A DNA stretch of 64,000 nt from Paenibacillus sp. FSL H8-0537 (GCF_038051995.1 NZ_CP150290.1:731501-795500), one strand, 5' to 3'; positions 7,660-16,195 are shown, numbered from the stretch's first letter. Notes: generated from the letters alone by a model not told the origin. Translations and numbers: made by a program.

Positions 7660-8481
7660 ATTTCTGATATACGCCATATAAAAATGACCGCTGATGAAGT
7701 AATGGAAGGCCACCGCCTGCCCTCCAGCTGTGTTCTATATAGTACACGCGGTAGTGGTGCAAGTGTGATGCTGGATCGCGGCATCTATCAGGCCGAACCG
7801 TTCTTCCTGCTGCATGGAGCAAAAGAAATGCGGTTGAATATCGGCACAAATGAGCCATTCGAGTATTATTTGCTGTTTTACCGGACAAAGCCCGTATTTT
7901 TGCGCTGGAAGGAAATTGGCAGGCTGCTGGAGCGCAGCAACCCTTTTAATATTCAATACGGTTTCCAGCCCTGTGAGCCGTTGGGCCTATATAACTGTCT
8001 TTGCGAATTGGAGCGTACATGGGTGGCGGGGGAGAAGCTGGGAAGATTGCAGGCGACGGGACTGTTCTATCAGTTCATCCATGAGCTGTTGTGGCAGTTG
8101 AGGTCGGAGGAGAAAAATATCGCAAAAACCGATTTTGTCACGAGTGCCACTCGCTATTTGCATGATTATTACCAAGACAGCATAACACTGCAGTCGCTTG
8201 CGGAGAGGCTGAATTATAGCGTTCGCCATTTGGCAGTCAGCTTCAAGCAGCAAATCGGTGTCAGTCCCATTGAATATTTAATCCGCATTAGAATCAGCCA
8301 CGCCTGCAGACTGCTGGTGGAGACAGATGCTTCACTGCGCGATATTGCCTCACAGGTGGGTTATCCCGATGTGTATTATTTTAGTCGTATTTTCAAAAAA
8401 CAGACCGGCTTGTCGCCTGCACGCTATCAGACTAAAGAACGCCAGCAGCGAGCAGCAAAGGATCGTCCATTTATTTTATAG
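7660..8481 (+). pseudogene. AraC-family regulator, 5'-truncated or with a nonsense codon
   Basis: From ATG 7684 a 265-residue AraC protein can be read: cupin-like domain, then paired helix-turn-helix motifs (LAERLNYSVRHLAVSFKQ and IASQVGYPDVYYFSRIFKK), ending SPARYQ plus a basic tail. It is a close relative of the AraC part of the ORF at 12587. In the same frame, homology continues upstream of 7684: codons 7660-7683 read ISDIRHIK, matching ILDIRHLV of the relative, until a TAA at 7657-7659 where the relatives carry Lys. No ribosome binding site precedes 7684. The gene has therefore lost about 20 N-terminal residues by a nonsense mutation or truncation, and no binding-protein domain follows. 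Residual activity from 7684 cannot be excluded. Confidence 0.65.
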
Positions 8482-8501
8482 AAGGAACAGAGACTGTGAG
8501 G

Positions 8502-8533
8502 CGAATCTGCCTCGGCTAATCGAGGTAGATTCG
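8502..8533. terminator. Hairpin between convergent genes
   Basis: The 13-base inverted repeat CGAATCTGCCTCG (8502-8514) / CGAGGTAGATTCG (8521-8533) has one mismatch and a 6-base loop. It lies between the converging AraC and hypothetical genes. No T-run follows, so terminator function is uncertain. Confidence 0.5.
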
Positions 8534-8559
8534 AATGAATGGGCGTCCATACAGGCAGT

Positions 8560-8952
8560 TTACAAATTGCCGTAAATCACAATTTCATCAGCCTGCTCCA
8601 GCACCTCACGAACCCAGGCGGTGAACGAATGAATGAAGGCAAGCTGGCCAGGGTCTTCTACAGACAGGGCATCGAGCTCCTGTATGACCTGTTCCCAGAC
8701 CGCTTTCGGAATGGGGTTGTCCCAGCAAGGATCGAAAGCAGCATAAATCTCGCCTGTGCGTATATCGGCAAGCGGGTATTTTTTCTGAATAAATGGCAGC
8801 ATATCGCTGAAATCTTCATCATAAATAAAAATTCGATTATTTGCTGCTGCTTCGTCATAACGGATGGGGCTAAAGGAATAGCCGATCCCATTTTTAGGCC
8901 CACTGTAACGATATTTCATGGTGCGGATCGTTTCCGCCTTCTTTTTACCCAT
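8560..8952 (-). CDS. Hypothetical protein, 130 residues
   Basis: Minus-strand ORF with a clear AGGAGG about 9 bases before ATG 8952. It begins with a basic stretch (MGKKKAETIRTMKYRYSGPK) followed by an acidic, aromatic-rich body (YDEDFSDMLPFIQKKYPLAD, FDPCWDNPIPKAVWEQVI). No signal peptide or membrane helix is seen. It is probably a small cytoplasmic protein of a Paenibacillus-type family of unknown function. It is transcribed alone. Confidence 0.7.
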   Translation of the reverse strand: MGKKKAETIRTMKYRYSGPKNGIGYSFSPIRYDEAAANNRIFIYDEDFSDMLPFIQKKYPLADIRTGEIYAAFDPCWDNPIPKAVWEQVIQELDALSVEDPGQLAFIHSFTAWVREVLEQADEIVIYGNL

Positions 8953-9278
8953 GGCTTCTTCGGCCTCCTATTGTTACTTAATTTATGTAAATCGTTGGTA
9001 TTATAGCACAAAGCTCAAGTAGAGAAGAGTTCTAATAGATTTACACGGGCGATGTGATTCACAAGCAAAGACCTATATAAAGGAACAAATGGTTACTTGA
9101 CTTGCCTTATTAACCTTCCTGCCCTGTGAAGGCTGATCGCCACAAATAAAGTAGGAAGCTACTTTCAAAAAAAGAGCCAACGCCGCGATAGATCGCAAGC
9201 ATTGGCTTTTGTTTCGTACCGTATTTGATATGCATTTATTATGCATATAGTCTGCTGTTACAATCTCATATTTAATGT
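8953..9278. other. Intergenic region with a single terminator
   Basis: Apart from the hairpin at 9175-9207 I see no gene in this stretch; it separates two minus-strand genes and holds the promoter region of the 8560-8952 gene. Confidence 0.5.
9165..9207 (-). terminator. Terminator of the PPC-domain protein gene
   Basis: The stem AGCCAACGC (9175-9183) / GCATTGGCT (9199-9207) is followed on the minus strand by CTTTTTTT, about 70 bases beyond the stop codon of the 9279-10625 gene. Confidence 0.8.
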
Positions 9279-10625
9279 TTAATGAGGCTGATAAATCTGA
9301 TAAGCAAAGTGGTAAAGCGTCGTTTCATTTGAACTCAAAACAGCATTATTGGAGCTGAACTGGATCGGAATAATATCAAAGTAATGGTAGGATACCCAGT
9401 TATCATAGCCGTAAAGCCCAACACCAGGCTGAATATTGGATATGGTGGCAGTGAAGCCGCCGCTGGAATTAGTCGTCGTAGTGGCCGTATAAAGCAGATT
9501 GTTAAGGACGGTTCTGATGCTCACGGTAATAGGGACATTAGCAGCTGCATTGCCGCTTGAATCTCTAGCTGATCCCGTCACGGTTATATAGTTTTGAATA
9601 CGATATTTATTCCCATATCCATAAGTCATATAACCTGAAACGTTAGGATCAGAGGTGATGCTTGTTACCGTGACAACCGAAGCGGCATTGCTCACGCTGA
9701 AGGTGTAAGGCTGTGAAGCATTGAACGAAGAAGTGCTTAATACTCTAAAATAATAGGTGCCGGCACTCATGTTATAGGTTCCACTTGAATTTTGGTTAAT
9801 GGTAGCAAGCTGGTTTAAGTTCTGATTATAAATATTAACCTGATAGGTGGTGCCAGCCGCCGGATTGTTGAATGAAATCGTATATTGCTTAGCGGTGCTT
9901 ACGGTAAATTTGATCCAGTCCTCGTCAAAAGCGTTGTCGATCGTCTGGCTGACGGTGAAGGCGCTCGTTTTTGCCTTGGCATACACATAGTTGTCATCAG
10001 GCTCGGCGCTGTCATAGACAGAGGATTGAACGACTGTGAAATAGAATGGATTGCTTGCATCAAAGCCTGATACCGTATTTACAGCCAGATAATAGATGCC
10101 TGCTGGAGCAATCCGGCTTACCTGCTCATCCATTTGCGGCCCATAAACCGAATAATATTCCTCTACCAATTGCAAGGTATCTAAATCTAAGCGGAATAAG
10201 TGCAAATCATAATCGACAGATGCGGATTGCACCGTTTGTAAAAAAGCAGTCAGCTTGCTAGGCGCGGTCGTTTGGAAATTAAACCACTTCTGCCCGCCAG
10301 CTTGGTCAATATAATCAAAGTAGACTTGGCCCGTATTGATCGTATAGGCGTTGCCAGGGTCGGTATTGTATACCGCCTGAGTGACGGAGTCGAGGGAGCG
10401 CTGCTGTAGGCTTTGTGTCGAACTAGAGATGACTGAAGGTGCAGGCAAGGCATCATTAAGGTCAAGCTTGCTGCTTTCAGGAATGTCGAAGGAAGGCAAT
10501 TGTGTGCTGCTGGTTGTCAGACTTACCTCGGGAATGGCCTGGGCATTCGCGCTAGGCATGAAGGGAAACCCGCCAAATACTGACGTGACTAGTAGAGAAA
10601 CCGCCAATAAAATCCGCTTGAGCAT
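9279..10625 (-). CDS. Secreted protein with two PPC-like domains and an Ig-like C-terminal domain
   Basis: A 448-residue protein with AAGGAGAG before ATG 10625. Residues 1-29 are a Sec signal peptide (KRILLAVSLLVTSVFGGFPF, cleavage near SANAQA). Residues about 95-205 and 210-318 resemble pre-peptidase C-terminal (PPC) beta-sandwich domains; the second begins SAEPDDNYVYAKA and has DEDWIKFTV and GTYYFRVL. Residues about 320-448 look like a bacterial Ig-like domain (ITVTGSARDSSGNAAANVPI). PPC domains usually flank secreted peptidases, but no catalytic domain is present, so it may be a stand-alone adhesive or binding protein. It is a single-gene unit with its own terminator. Confidence 0.75.
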   Translation of the reverse strand: MLKRILLAVSLLVTSVFGGFPFMPSANAQAIPEVSLTTSSTQLPSFDIPESSKLDLNDALPAPSVISSSTQSLQQRSLDSVTQAVYNTDPGNAYTINTGQVYFDYIDQAGGQKWFNFQTTAPSKLTAFLQTVQSASVDYDLHLFRLDLDTLQLVEEYYSVYGPQMDEQVSRIAPAGIYYLAVNTVSGFDASNPFYFTVVQSSVYDSAEPDDNYVYAKAKTSAFTVSQTIDNAFDEDWIKFTVSTAKQYTISFNNPAAGTTYQVNIYNQNLNQLATINQNSSGTYNMSAGTYYFRVLSTSSFNASQPYTFSVSNAASVVTVTSITSDPNVSGYMTYGYGNKYRIQNYITVTGSARDSSGNAAANVPITVSIRTVLNNLLYTATTTTNSSGGFTATISNIQPGVGLYGYDNWVSYHYFDIIPIQFSSNNAVLSSNETTLYHFAYQIYQPH

Positions 10626-10754
10626 GGTAAACTCTCCTTTTTATTCTAGTAGACTACAAGAATAATCATTACATATTTATCTATTTTTTACAATTTTATT
10701 TTTGTGAACCTTTTGTTAAAATTTATACAATTAAAGAAGAAAAACGCGAGAAAT

Positions 10755-10790
10755 AGCCCCCGCATCCATGTTGTAGTGGAGGTGGGGGCT
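10755..10790 (-). terminator. Possible terminator hairpin
   Basis: The stem AGCCCCC (10755-10761) / GGGGGCT (10784-10790) lies 40 bases beyond the stop of the minus-strand 10830-11138 gene. The T-tract after it is weak. Confidence 0.5.
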
Positions 10791-10829
10791 GCTTGTGCAT
10801 GAGGTAATCGTTTAGAATGGGCTCGAAAA

Positions 10830-11138
10830 CTACTCGTTCACGACATCAGCGACGAGCTCGCTTGCAACCTCAATGACTTTAGGAATGACCACATCGTTCG
10901 TACCAGAAACGTATATATCCCCTTGATAATGCCGGAAGGGAATCGAAGCATCGCCAATGCTCCACATGAAGAAATCTCCCTCAATGGACATGGTGGTAGC
11001 CCCTGTTACGGTAAATACCGATGTATACGAAAAATCGGGCTTGGACGCAAAATATTGTTTGCATTCTTCCAAAGAAATCGTCAGTGCCGACGAATTGTTA
11101 TTCTGCAAGGCTCTTGTAATGCGATAGCGTTTGCTCAT
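10830..11138 (-). CDS. Hypothetical protein, 102 residues
   Basis: Minus-strand ORF from ATG 11138 with GGAGGG just upstream. Content is mixed beta-prone sequence (SYTSVFTVTGATTMSIEGDF, FRHYQGDIYVSGTNDVVIPK) ending in an acidic helix (VIEVASELVADVVNE). There is no signal peptide or membrane segment. I do not recognise the family. It lies downstream of the MFS gene on the same strand with a gap of only 38 bases, so the two may be co-transcribed. Confidence 0.7.
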   Translation of the reverse strand: MSKRYRITRALQNNNSSALTISLEECKQYFASKPDFSYTSVFTVTGATTMSIEGDFFMWSIGDASIPFRHYQGDIYVSGTNDVVIPKVIEVASELVADVVNE

Positions 11139-11176
11139 TGAAAACCCTCCAATTTAAGATGTGGAATGACTATTTT

Positions 11177-12373
11177 TTAGTTGGCAGCTTTGCGTTCTGT
11201 CATATAGGTTGCCAGCCCCAGCGTTAGTGCTAGCCCGACAAGCACAGCCCCGACCCACGGGAGTGCATTTAAGGACAGATGGGTGATGACCCAGCCCCCG
11301 ATAAAAGCGCCGACAGCATTTCCTAAATTACCTGCGGAATGGCTGGAGGTGGAGGCGAGGGCGGGCGCCGCTTTCGCCAGGCTCATAATCCGGACCTGCA
11401 GCCCGGGCATGACCGCGAAGGAACCGGCTCCCCAAAGGAAAATCGTCACAACAGCCGCTATAGGGCTATGAATCGTAAAAGTTAAGATGGCCAAAATGAC
11501 CGATATGAAAACATAAAGTCCCAATATGGCAGGCATTAGCTTCCAATCGGCAAGCTTGCCGCCGACGATGTTGCCAAGCGTTACACCGCAGCCGAAAAGC
11601 ACTAAAATCCACGTGACGCTGTGCTCTGCAAAGCCTGACACCTGCGTAAGCAGCGGTGTAATATACGTAAAGACGGCGAATAACCCGGAGTTGCCTAGCG
11701 CGCAGATTAGCAGGAAGACAAGAAGCTTGGGTCTGGCAAGAGCGGCAAGCTGCTGAACGATGCTCGCCGTTTGTTCCTGCTTTATTTTTGGAATGAAGAT
11801 CAGTATGCCTGCCAGGGCGATAACGCCCATGATGGCAATGGCTCCGAAAGAGGCGCGCCAGCCCATGTTTTGTCCGATAAAGGTGCCGAGAGGAACGCCT
11901 ATAATATTGGCAATCGTCAGCCCGGCCATCATGATGGATACGGCTCCGGCCCGTTTATTTGGCGGCACGAGATTAGAGGCAATCACTGCTCCGACGCCGA
12001 AAAAGGTTCCATGTGTCAATGCGGTAATGACACGCGCGCCCATCAGGACGGCATAGCTCGGCGCAAAAACCGAGATGACATTGCCGAGAATGAATAAAAT
12101 CATCAGCAGACATAGCAGTTGCTTTTGCGGGATTTGTTGCGTGAGCATGGTTAATATGGGAGCGCCGATTGCTACGCCAAGCGCATACATCGTAATTAGC
12201 TGTCCAGCAGCCGAAATGCTGACATGCAGGTCTGTGGCGACATTAGGCAGCAGCCCCATAATGACAAACTCGGTCATGCCAATGGCAAATGCTCCGACAG
12301 TAAGCGAGAGAATCGAGACGGGGAACGGCTCTTTGGCGGCTTGCTTCTGGGTCAAACGTTGAGAGAACTCCAT
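11177..12373 (-). CDS. MFS transporter, DHA1/AraJ-like drug or sugar efflux family
   Basis: I prefer Met 12373 (MEFSQRLTQKQ) to the upstream Met at 12436, because the first membrane helix begins about residue 20 from it; GAAAGG is the nearest ribosome binding site but somewhat distant. About 398 residues with 12 hydrophobic helices. The first helix motif MTEFVIMGLLPNVATDL and ALTHGTFFGVGAVIASNLVP are typical of the AraJ/YdhP/NepI efflux proteins. It likely exports a small molecule by proton antiport. It is divergent from an iron-responsive AraC gene and shares the intergenic Fur box region, so a link with siderophore export is possible but unproven. Confidence 0.88.
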   Translation of the reverse strand: MEFSQRLTQKQAAKEPFPVSILSLTVGAFAIGMTEFVIMGLLPNVATDLHVSISAAGQLITMYALGVAIGAPILTMLTQQIPQKQLLCLLMILFILGNVISVFAPSYAVLMGARVITALTHGTFFGVGAVIASNLVPPNKRAGAVSIMMAGLTIANIIGVPLGTFIGQNMGWRASFGAIAIMGVIALAGILIFIPKIKQEQTASIVQQLAALARPKLLVFLLICALGNSGLFAVFTYITPLLTQVSGFAEHSVTWILVLFGCGVTLGNIVGGKLADWKLMPAILGLYVFISVILAILTFTIHSPIAAVVTIFLWGAGSFAVMPGLQVRIMSLAKAAPALASTSSHSAGNLGNAVGAFIGGWVITHLSLNALPWVGAVLVGLALTLGLATYMTERKAAN

Positions 12374-12524
12374 GATGTAAATGACAACCTTTCTGCTGTG
12401 CAAACTAAGAGTCCAATCTTTACAATATGTATCCAAGCAATTAGACCTATTTCATCATTATTTAGGTTTTTGAGTGTAATATCAAGCTATTTATAAATGG
12501 CGTTAAACAAATTTAAGTTGTAGC

Positions 12525-12539
12525 TGAGAATTATTCTCG
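12525..12539. promoter_or_regulatory. Fur-box-like site between MFS and AraC-SBP genes
   Basis: TGAGAATTATTCTCG, a near-perfect inverted repeat, matches 11 of 14 fixed positions of the 7-1-7 Fur box TGATAATNATTATCA. It lies 48 bases before ATG 12587 and 152 bases before the divergent MFS start, so either or both genes may be iron-repressed. Confidence 0.65.
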
Positions 12540-12586
12540 ATAAAATAGAGAGGCATACAGATCTGGACTTTGCGGAAGGTGAAACG

Positions 12587-14557
12587 ATGGATGTAGAACA
12601 GCATGTTAAGCTTTGGAATCAGGCTTCTATTAAAATATTAGATATTCGGCATCTGGTTATGCGCGCTGGGGAGCAGGTGAAGGGCTACCGGCTGCCAGCC
12701 AGCGGTTTTATCTACACAACAAGAGGCGGCGCACAGGTTGCTCTGGACGGAAATTCCTATGAGGTGAACAAGCTGCAGGTGCTGCACGGCGGCAAGGGCA
12801 TAGGTCTGGATATTTCCGATGTCGAGGACTGCTTCGAATATTATATGATTTATTATCGGGCCAGCCTTCCGCTGCCCAGCAGCAGAGAGCTTAAAGCGCT
12901 GCTGGAGCAGCAGCTGCCTTTTCACATTCAGTACGCCTTCGTTCCCAATTATCCGATTGCTTTATACAACTATGTTACAAGCCTTGATCAAATATGGAGA
13001 CAAGCGGATGCGCTCTCTAAATTTCAAGTCAAAACCTTATTTTATCAATTTGTCCACGAGCTGTTGCGGCAGCTGGATACACAGGGCATTCCAACGATTA
13101 AGCCTAATATCGTAACGCAAGCTGTCCGTTATCTTAACGAGCGATATGCAGAGCCGATTATGGTGGATGGGTTGGCGGAGCTTTTGGATTGCAGTTCGGG
13201 GCATTTATCAAGAATGTTTAAAAAAGAGACAGGAAGCAGCCTCATTGAATATTTGACCCGCATTCGAATCAATAAAGCGAGAGAGCTCCTTTTGCATACC
13301 GATGCGTCCCTACAGACGATTGCGGAAAGCGTAGGTATCCCAGACGCGATGTACTTCAATCGTATTTTCAAAAAATATGCAGGCATTTCGCCGGGACGCT
13401 TCAAAACGAACTACGTTCATTTGCCATTCGATCAGTATAATGCTACGGGTAAGTCAGAATCCTCCATTGTCAGGCGTACCTTTCGCCGTTATATTCATAA
13501 TGGTGATAATCATTATCAATATAAACAAAAAGGGGATTCACGCATACCAATGAAACCGAAACAGTCGATTACGCTACTTCTTATGCTTAGCCTTACTCTA
13601 TTACTGTCAGCATGCTCTGGCACAACAAACACAACTGCTGCGAGTGGCAATAGTCAAAGCAGCAGTGCAGCGCAGCAAACAAATAGCGAGCAAGCCACTC
13701 AGCCGCCATCTACGCAGGAAAAAGTCATTAAGCATGCATGGGGAGAAACGGTTATTAAAGGGGAGCCAAAAAATATTATCTCTTTATTTCCCGCCGCTAC
13801 CGATTATTTGCTGGCGCTTGGCATCGTGCCGCAGGCGGCATCAAGCAATGAAGAAGGCAGCGATCAATTTCCGACCTATCTTGCCGATCGCCTGCAAGGG
13901 CAGAAAAATTTAGGCTGGCAGGTGGAGCCGAATTTTGAGAGTATTTTAGCTTTGGAGCCAGACCTGATTATTGGTCAAGATTTTATGGGCGAAGCTTTCG
14001 CTAACTTAAATAAAATTGCCCCTACGTTGTTCGCGGAAAAAGTGAAGGATGAGCAGGGCATCATTCGAATGAAAACGAGTCTCCTTAAAATCGGTGACAT
14101 GCTCGGAAGAACGGAGCAGGCGAATCAGGTCATTGCGGAATACGAGAAGCTGGCTGCAGAGGGCAAAGAGAAAATTAAGCAAGCGATCGGTGATGAAACA
14201 GTTATGTTTTTGCGCCTGTCCGATAAGGAAGTGCGCTATTATAGCAAACGGAACTATGAAGTTCTTTATGACGATTTAGGCTTGCAAGCGCCAGCGTCTA
14301 TACCGGACCCAGCCGAATCGATGCAGGTGATCTCGCTAGAGAAGCTGCCGTCTATTAACCCAGATCACATCTTTTTATTATCCTCCGATCCTACAGAAAC
14401 GACTGAAATGCAAAAGACTGAAGTGTGGAAAAGCTTGAAGGCCGTTCAAAATAACCATGTTCACTTGGTGGATTATGGCCTATGGTTTCAAGGTCCCGGC
14501 GGCCCCATCGGCCAAACGAAAATTATCGAAGAAACGGTTCAGTTTCTTACCCAATAA
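12587..14557 (+). CDS. AraC regulator reading in frame into a siderophore-binding lipoprotein (656-codon ORF)
   Basis: The frame starts at ATG 12587 and has no stop until 14557. Residues 1-150 are the cupin-like sensor half of this AraC subfamily. Residues about 185-285 are the DNA-binding half (LAELLDCSSGHLSRMFKK; IAESVGIPDAMYFNRIFKK; SPGRFK). Residues 286-321 are a basic linker encoded over a perfect Fur box. Residues 322-343 are a complete lipoprotein signal peptide with lipobox LSAC (Cys343). Residues about 385-656 are a FecB/FhuD-type binding domain. A true fusion would span the membrane with the AraC part inside and the binding domain outside. More simply, the SBP is also translated from its own start at 13550 (separate entry). 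A nitroreductase-like gene follows after 30 bases. Confidence 0.8.
   Translation: MDVEQHVKLWNQASIKILDIRHLVMRAGEQVKGYRLPASGFIYTTRGGAQVALDGNSYEVNKLQVLHGGKGIGLDISDVEDCFEYYMIYYRASLPLPSSRELKALLEQQLPFHIQYAFVPNYPIALYNYVTSLDQIWRQADALSKFQVKTLFYQFVHELLRQLDTQGIPTIKPNIVTQAVRYLNERYAEPIMVDGLAELLDCSSGHLSRMFKKETGSSLIEYLTRIRINKARELLLHTDASLQTIAESVGIPDAMYFNRIFKKYAGISPGRFKTNYVHLPFDQYNATGKSESSIVRRTFRRYIHNGDNHYQYKQKGDSRIPMKPKQSITLLLMLSLTLLLSACSGTTNTTAASGNSQSSSAAQQTNSEQATQPPSTQEKVIKHAWGETVIKGEPKNIISLFPAATDYLLALGIVPQAASSNEEGSDQFPTYLADRLQGQKNLGWQVEPNFESILALEPDLIIGQDFMGEAFANLNKIAPTLFAEKVKDEQGIIRMKTSLLKIGDMLGRTEQANQVIAEYEKLAAEGKEKIKQAIGDETVMFLRLSDKEVRYYSKRNYEVLYDDLGLQAPASIPDPAESMQVISLEKLPSINPDHIFLLSSDPTETTEMQKTEVWKSLKAVQNNHVHLVDYGLWFQGPGGPIGQTKIIEETVQFLTQ
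13504..13518 (+). promoter_or_regulatory. Perfect Fur box inside the AraC/lipoprotein ORF
   Basis: TGATAATCATTATCA matches all fixed positions of the 7-1-7 Fur consensus. It lies within the linker of the read-through ORF, 31 bases before the internal ATG of the lipoprotein. This is where a promoter for a separately transcribed SBP would be. Confidence 0.85.
13550..14557 (+). CDS. Siderophore-binding lipoprotein from internal start
   Basis: ATG 13550, in frame with the larger ORF, begins MKPKQSITLLLMLSLTLLLS followed by A-C, a complete Sec/lipoprotein signal with the lipidated Cys at residue 22. AAAAAGGGG lies about 14 bases upstream, a slightly long spacing. The mature protein carries the class III binding-protein features ILALEPDLIIGQDFMG, NLNKIAPTLF and INPDHIFLLSS. 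It should bind a ferric siderophore outside the membrane and hand it to a FecCD-type permease encoded elsewhere. The perfect Fur box just upstream implies induction by iron starvation. It is listed separately because a lipoprotein signal can only work at an N-terminus. Confidence 0.7.
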   Translation: MKPKQSITLLLMLSLTLLLSACSGTTNTTAASGNSQSSSAAQQTNSEQATQPPSTQEKVIKHAWGETVIKGEPKNIISLFPAATDYLLALGIVPQAASSNEEGSDQFPTYLADRLQGQKNLGWQVEPNFESILALEPDLIIGQDFMGEAFANLNKIAPTLFAEKVKDEQGIIRMKTSLLKIGDMLGRTEQANQVIAEYEKLAAEGKEKIKQAIGDETVMFLRLSDKEVRYYSKRNYEVLYDDLGLQAPASIPDPAESMQVISLEKLPSINPDHIFLLSSDPTETTEMQKTEVWKSLKAVQNNHVHLVDYGLWFQGPGGPIGQTKIIEETVQFLTQ

Positions 14558-14587
14558 GGGAAGGCGAGAAGAGGAGGGTGGTGCGAA

Positions 14588-15157
14588 ATGGCCATATCGG
14601 CAATTGAGCAGCTAATTCGCGAAAGAAGAACGATACGTCAATTTAACGGGCAGACATTGGCGAAAGAAACCGTCATCAACCTGTTGGATGCGGCAGTATG
14701 GGCTCCGGTTCATTCGCGCAAGGAGCCTTGGCGATTCATTTTGTTCATGGGCGCAGGAAGGCAGCAGTTTTCAGATGCGGTGCTGCATACGTTTTCGGAG
14801 GACGAGCGGGAAAAATGGGGACAGAAGCTGCAGCTTGATTATTGCGAACGCATGCAAGCCCATTTGCTCATCGTCATAGAGGCCGACGCTAGGCAGCGCG
14901 TGTGGGAGGATGCTGTTGGGGCAGGCTCCGCGCTGATTCAAAATATCCAACTGCTGGCGTGGGAGCAGGGAATCGGCGTCGTATGGAAGACGAATGAATA
15001 CAATTTTGACCCGGATTTTTGCAGGCTTACGGGCGTGAAGCCAGGCGAACGCATTATTGGCACGCTGCATCTTGGTTATTTTGATCCCGATAAGACACCT
15101 AAGCCTAGACCTCGCACACCGGTGGGGAAACTGTTAACCTGTGTTACGGGGGAATAA
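14588..15157 (+). CDS. Nitroreductase-family flavoprotein
   Basis: ATG 14588 follows GAGGAGGGTGG. The 189-residue protein has the family signatures: IEQLIRERRTIRQFNGQ (FMN binding), WAPVHSRKEPWRFI and GVVWKTNEYN, ending with GTLHLGYFD. These FMN enzymes reduce nitro compounds, quinones or ferric chelates with NAD(P)H. Only 30 bases separate it from the SBP gene, and no terminator lies between, so it is likely co-transcribed with an iron-regulated operon; a ferric-siderophore or flavin reductase role would fit but is inference. Confidence 0.88.
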   Translation: MAISAIEQLIRERRTIRQFNGQTLAKETVINLLDAAVWAPVHSRKEPWRFILFMGAGRQQFSDAVLHTFSEDEREKWGQKLQLDYCERMQAHLLIVIEADARQRVWEDAVGAGSALIQNIQLLAWEQGIGVVWKTNEYNFDPDFCRLTGVKPGERIIGTLHLGYFDPDKTPKPRPRTPVGKLLTCVTGE

Positions 15158-15186
15158 AAGATATTTCGTTCCGTTTATGAAAAAAT

Positions 15187-15216
15187 AAGGGATCCCGACT
15201 TCTTCCGGGATCCCTT
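15187..15216. terminator. Bidirectional terminator between convergent genes
   Basis: The perfect 11-base stem AAGGGATCCCG (15187-15197) / CGGGATCCCTT (15206-15216) has T-runs on both strands. It ends the iron operon on the plus strand and the papain-like gene on the minus strand. Confidence 0.9.
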
Positions 15217-15786
15217 TTATGCCGTGCGAAACGAGCTTGCCGCGGCTATGCTGGTCTGACAGCCCACATAGGAATTCAAATATCCATGATACACCAATTC
15301 CAGCGTGGGCGTATGCTGCAGATCGCCAGGCGTTACGAGCAGTGGCGACTTGTCGATCAGGATCATTCCGCTTCGCTGGAACATCGTCGCCACGAATTGC
15401 GAGCAGAAGTACGAATGCTTGCGCTCCCATTCAATATTGAATACGACACCTAACATCCCGACCAAATTATAGCTGTACAGATCTTGATTTTGCTCAAAAT
15501 GCTGTACTTGATTTCTTAGATTGTCATAAACCACGGGGCTTACCGTGCAGCGATAAAGGGCGCACATCGACTCACCGAAAAACGTGCTCGTTACATCCTC
15601 CCGCACGAATCCTCCGAAGAACGGATTATTCGGATTTTTCCTGCCGAAGCTGTACACTTCGCGCAGGTCCGAATCGAAAGCAAGCGAAGCGTGATTCAGC
15701 GGATCCTTCGTGAACGATCGGATAATCTTGGTTAAGACGGTTCCCGTGTCCGTTAGAAGTACGTAAATTTCTTTTTCTATACTCAT
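15217..15786 (-). CDS. Permuted papain-like (NlpC/P60 superfamily, YiiX-type) hydrolase candidate
   Basis: ATG 15786 is chosen because GGAGG lies 9 bases before it; the longer version from 15804 would start before that site. The 189-residue protein has His32 in NHASLAFD and Cys128 in YFCSQFVATM. His before Cys in this order and these motifs are typical of circularly permuted papain-like enzymes that act on lipids or peptides. No signal peptide is present, so it should be cytoplasmic. Its substrate is unknown. It is transcribed alone toward the shared terminator. Confidence 0.75.
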   Translation of the reverse strand: MSIEKEIYVLLTDTGTVLTKIIRSFTKDPLNHASLAFDSDLREVYSFGRKNPNNPFFGGFVREDVTSTFFGESMCALYRCTVSPVVYDNLRNQVQHFEQNQDLYSYNLVGMLGVVFNIEWERKHSYFCSQFVATMFQRSGMILIDKSPLLVTPGDLQHTPTLELVYHGYLNSYVGCQTSIAAASSFRTA

Positions 15787-15895
15787 TCCATATGACCTCC
15801 ACATTCAAGAACGTACGTCTACTCTTAACTTTAATACAGGACAGAATGCTGTGGAACCTTCTAAGGTAATAGATGTTCCCCGACCATGGTCTAGT

Positions 15896-16018
15896 TTCAT
15901 TGGTGACATCATTCCACACTTCATTGTATTCAGGCAAAGGAATATGGAAAAAGGCGAGTGACGGGAGTGGAAGCCCATTATTTTCCAAGTTATTCGATCG
16001 GATTGTTTTTGATACCAA
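15896..16018 (-). pseudogene. Remnant of a metallophosphoesterase gene
   Basis: Upstream of the papain-like gene the minus strand encodes GLPLPSLAFFHIPLPEYNEV, then W-N. That is like the conserved end of calcineurin-type metallophosphoesterases (x-LAFFHIPLPEY-x). Only about 40 codons remain, the frame then continues in unrelated sequence, and no N-terminal catalytic motifs are found beyond 16018. It looks like a decayed fragment. The assignment rests on one motif from memory. Confidence 0.45.
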
Positions 16019-16195
16019 CTAATTCGAAATGCTTCATATTTTGTTAAAGGTTATATCTTCGCGATATCCCTTGATTTTCCTGCTATAACCCATAAAGAGA
16101 ATAGACTTTAGGGTGAGAATCGTTGTATTTCTTATCGTGGCTTATTCCTATAAAATGATAAGCATAAAGCGGATGAGAAGAAGGTGGCGAGCAAA

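Noticed and set aside
16150..16175. Fur-box-like sequence before the 16196 gene
   Set aside because: TGATAAGCATAAAGC matches only 9 of 14 fixed positions.
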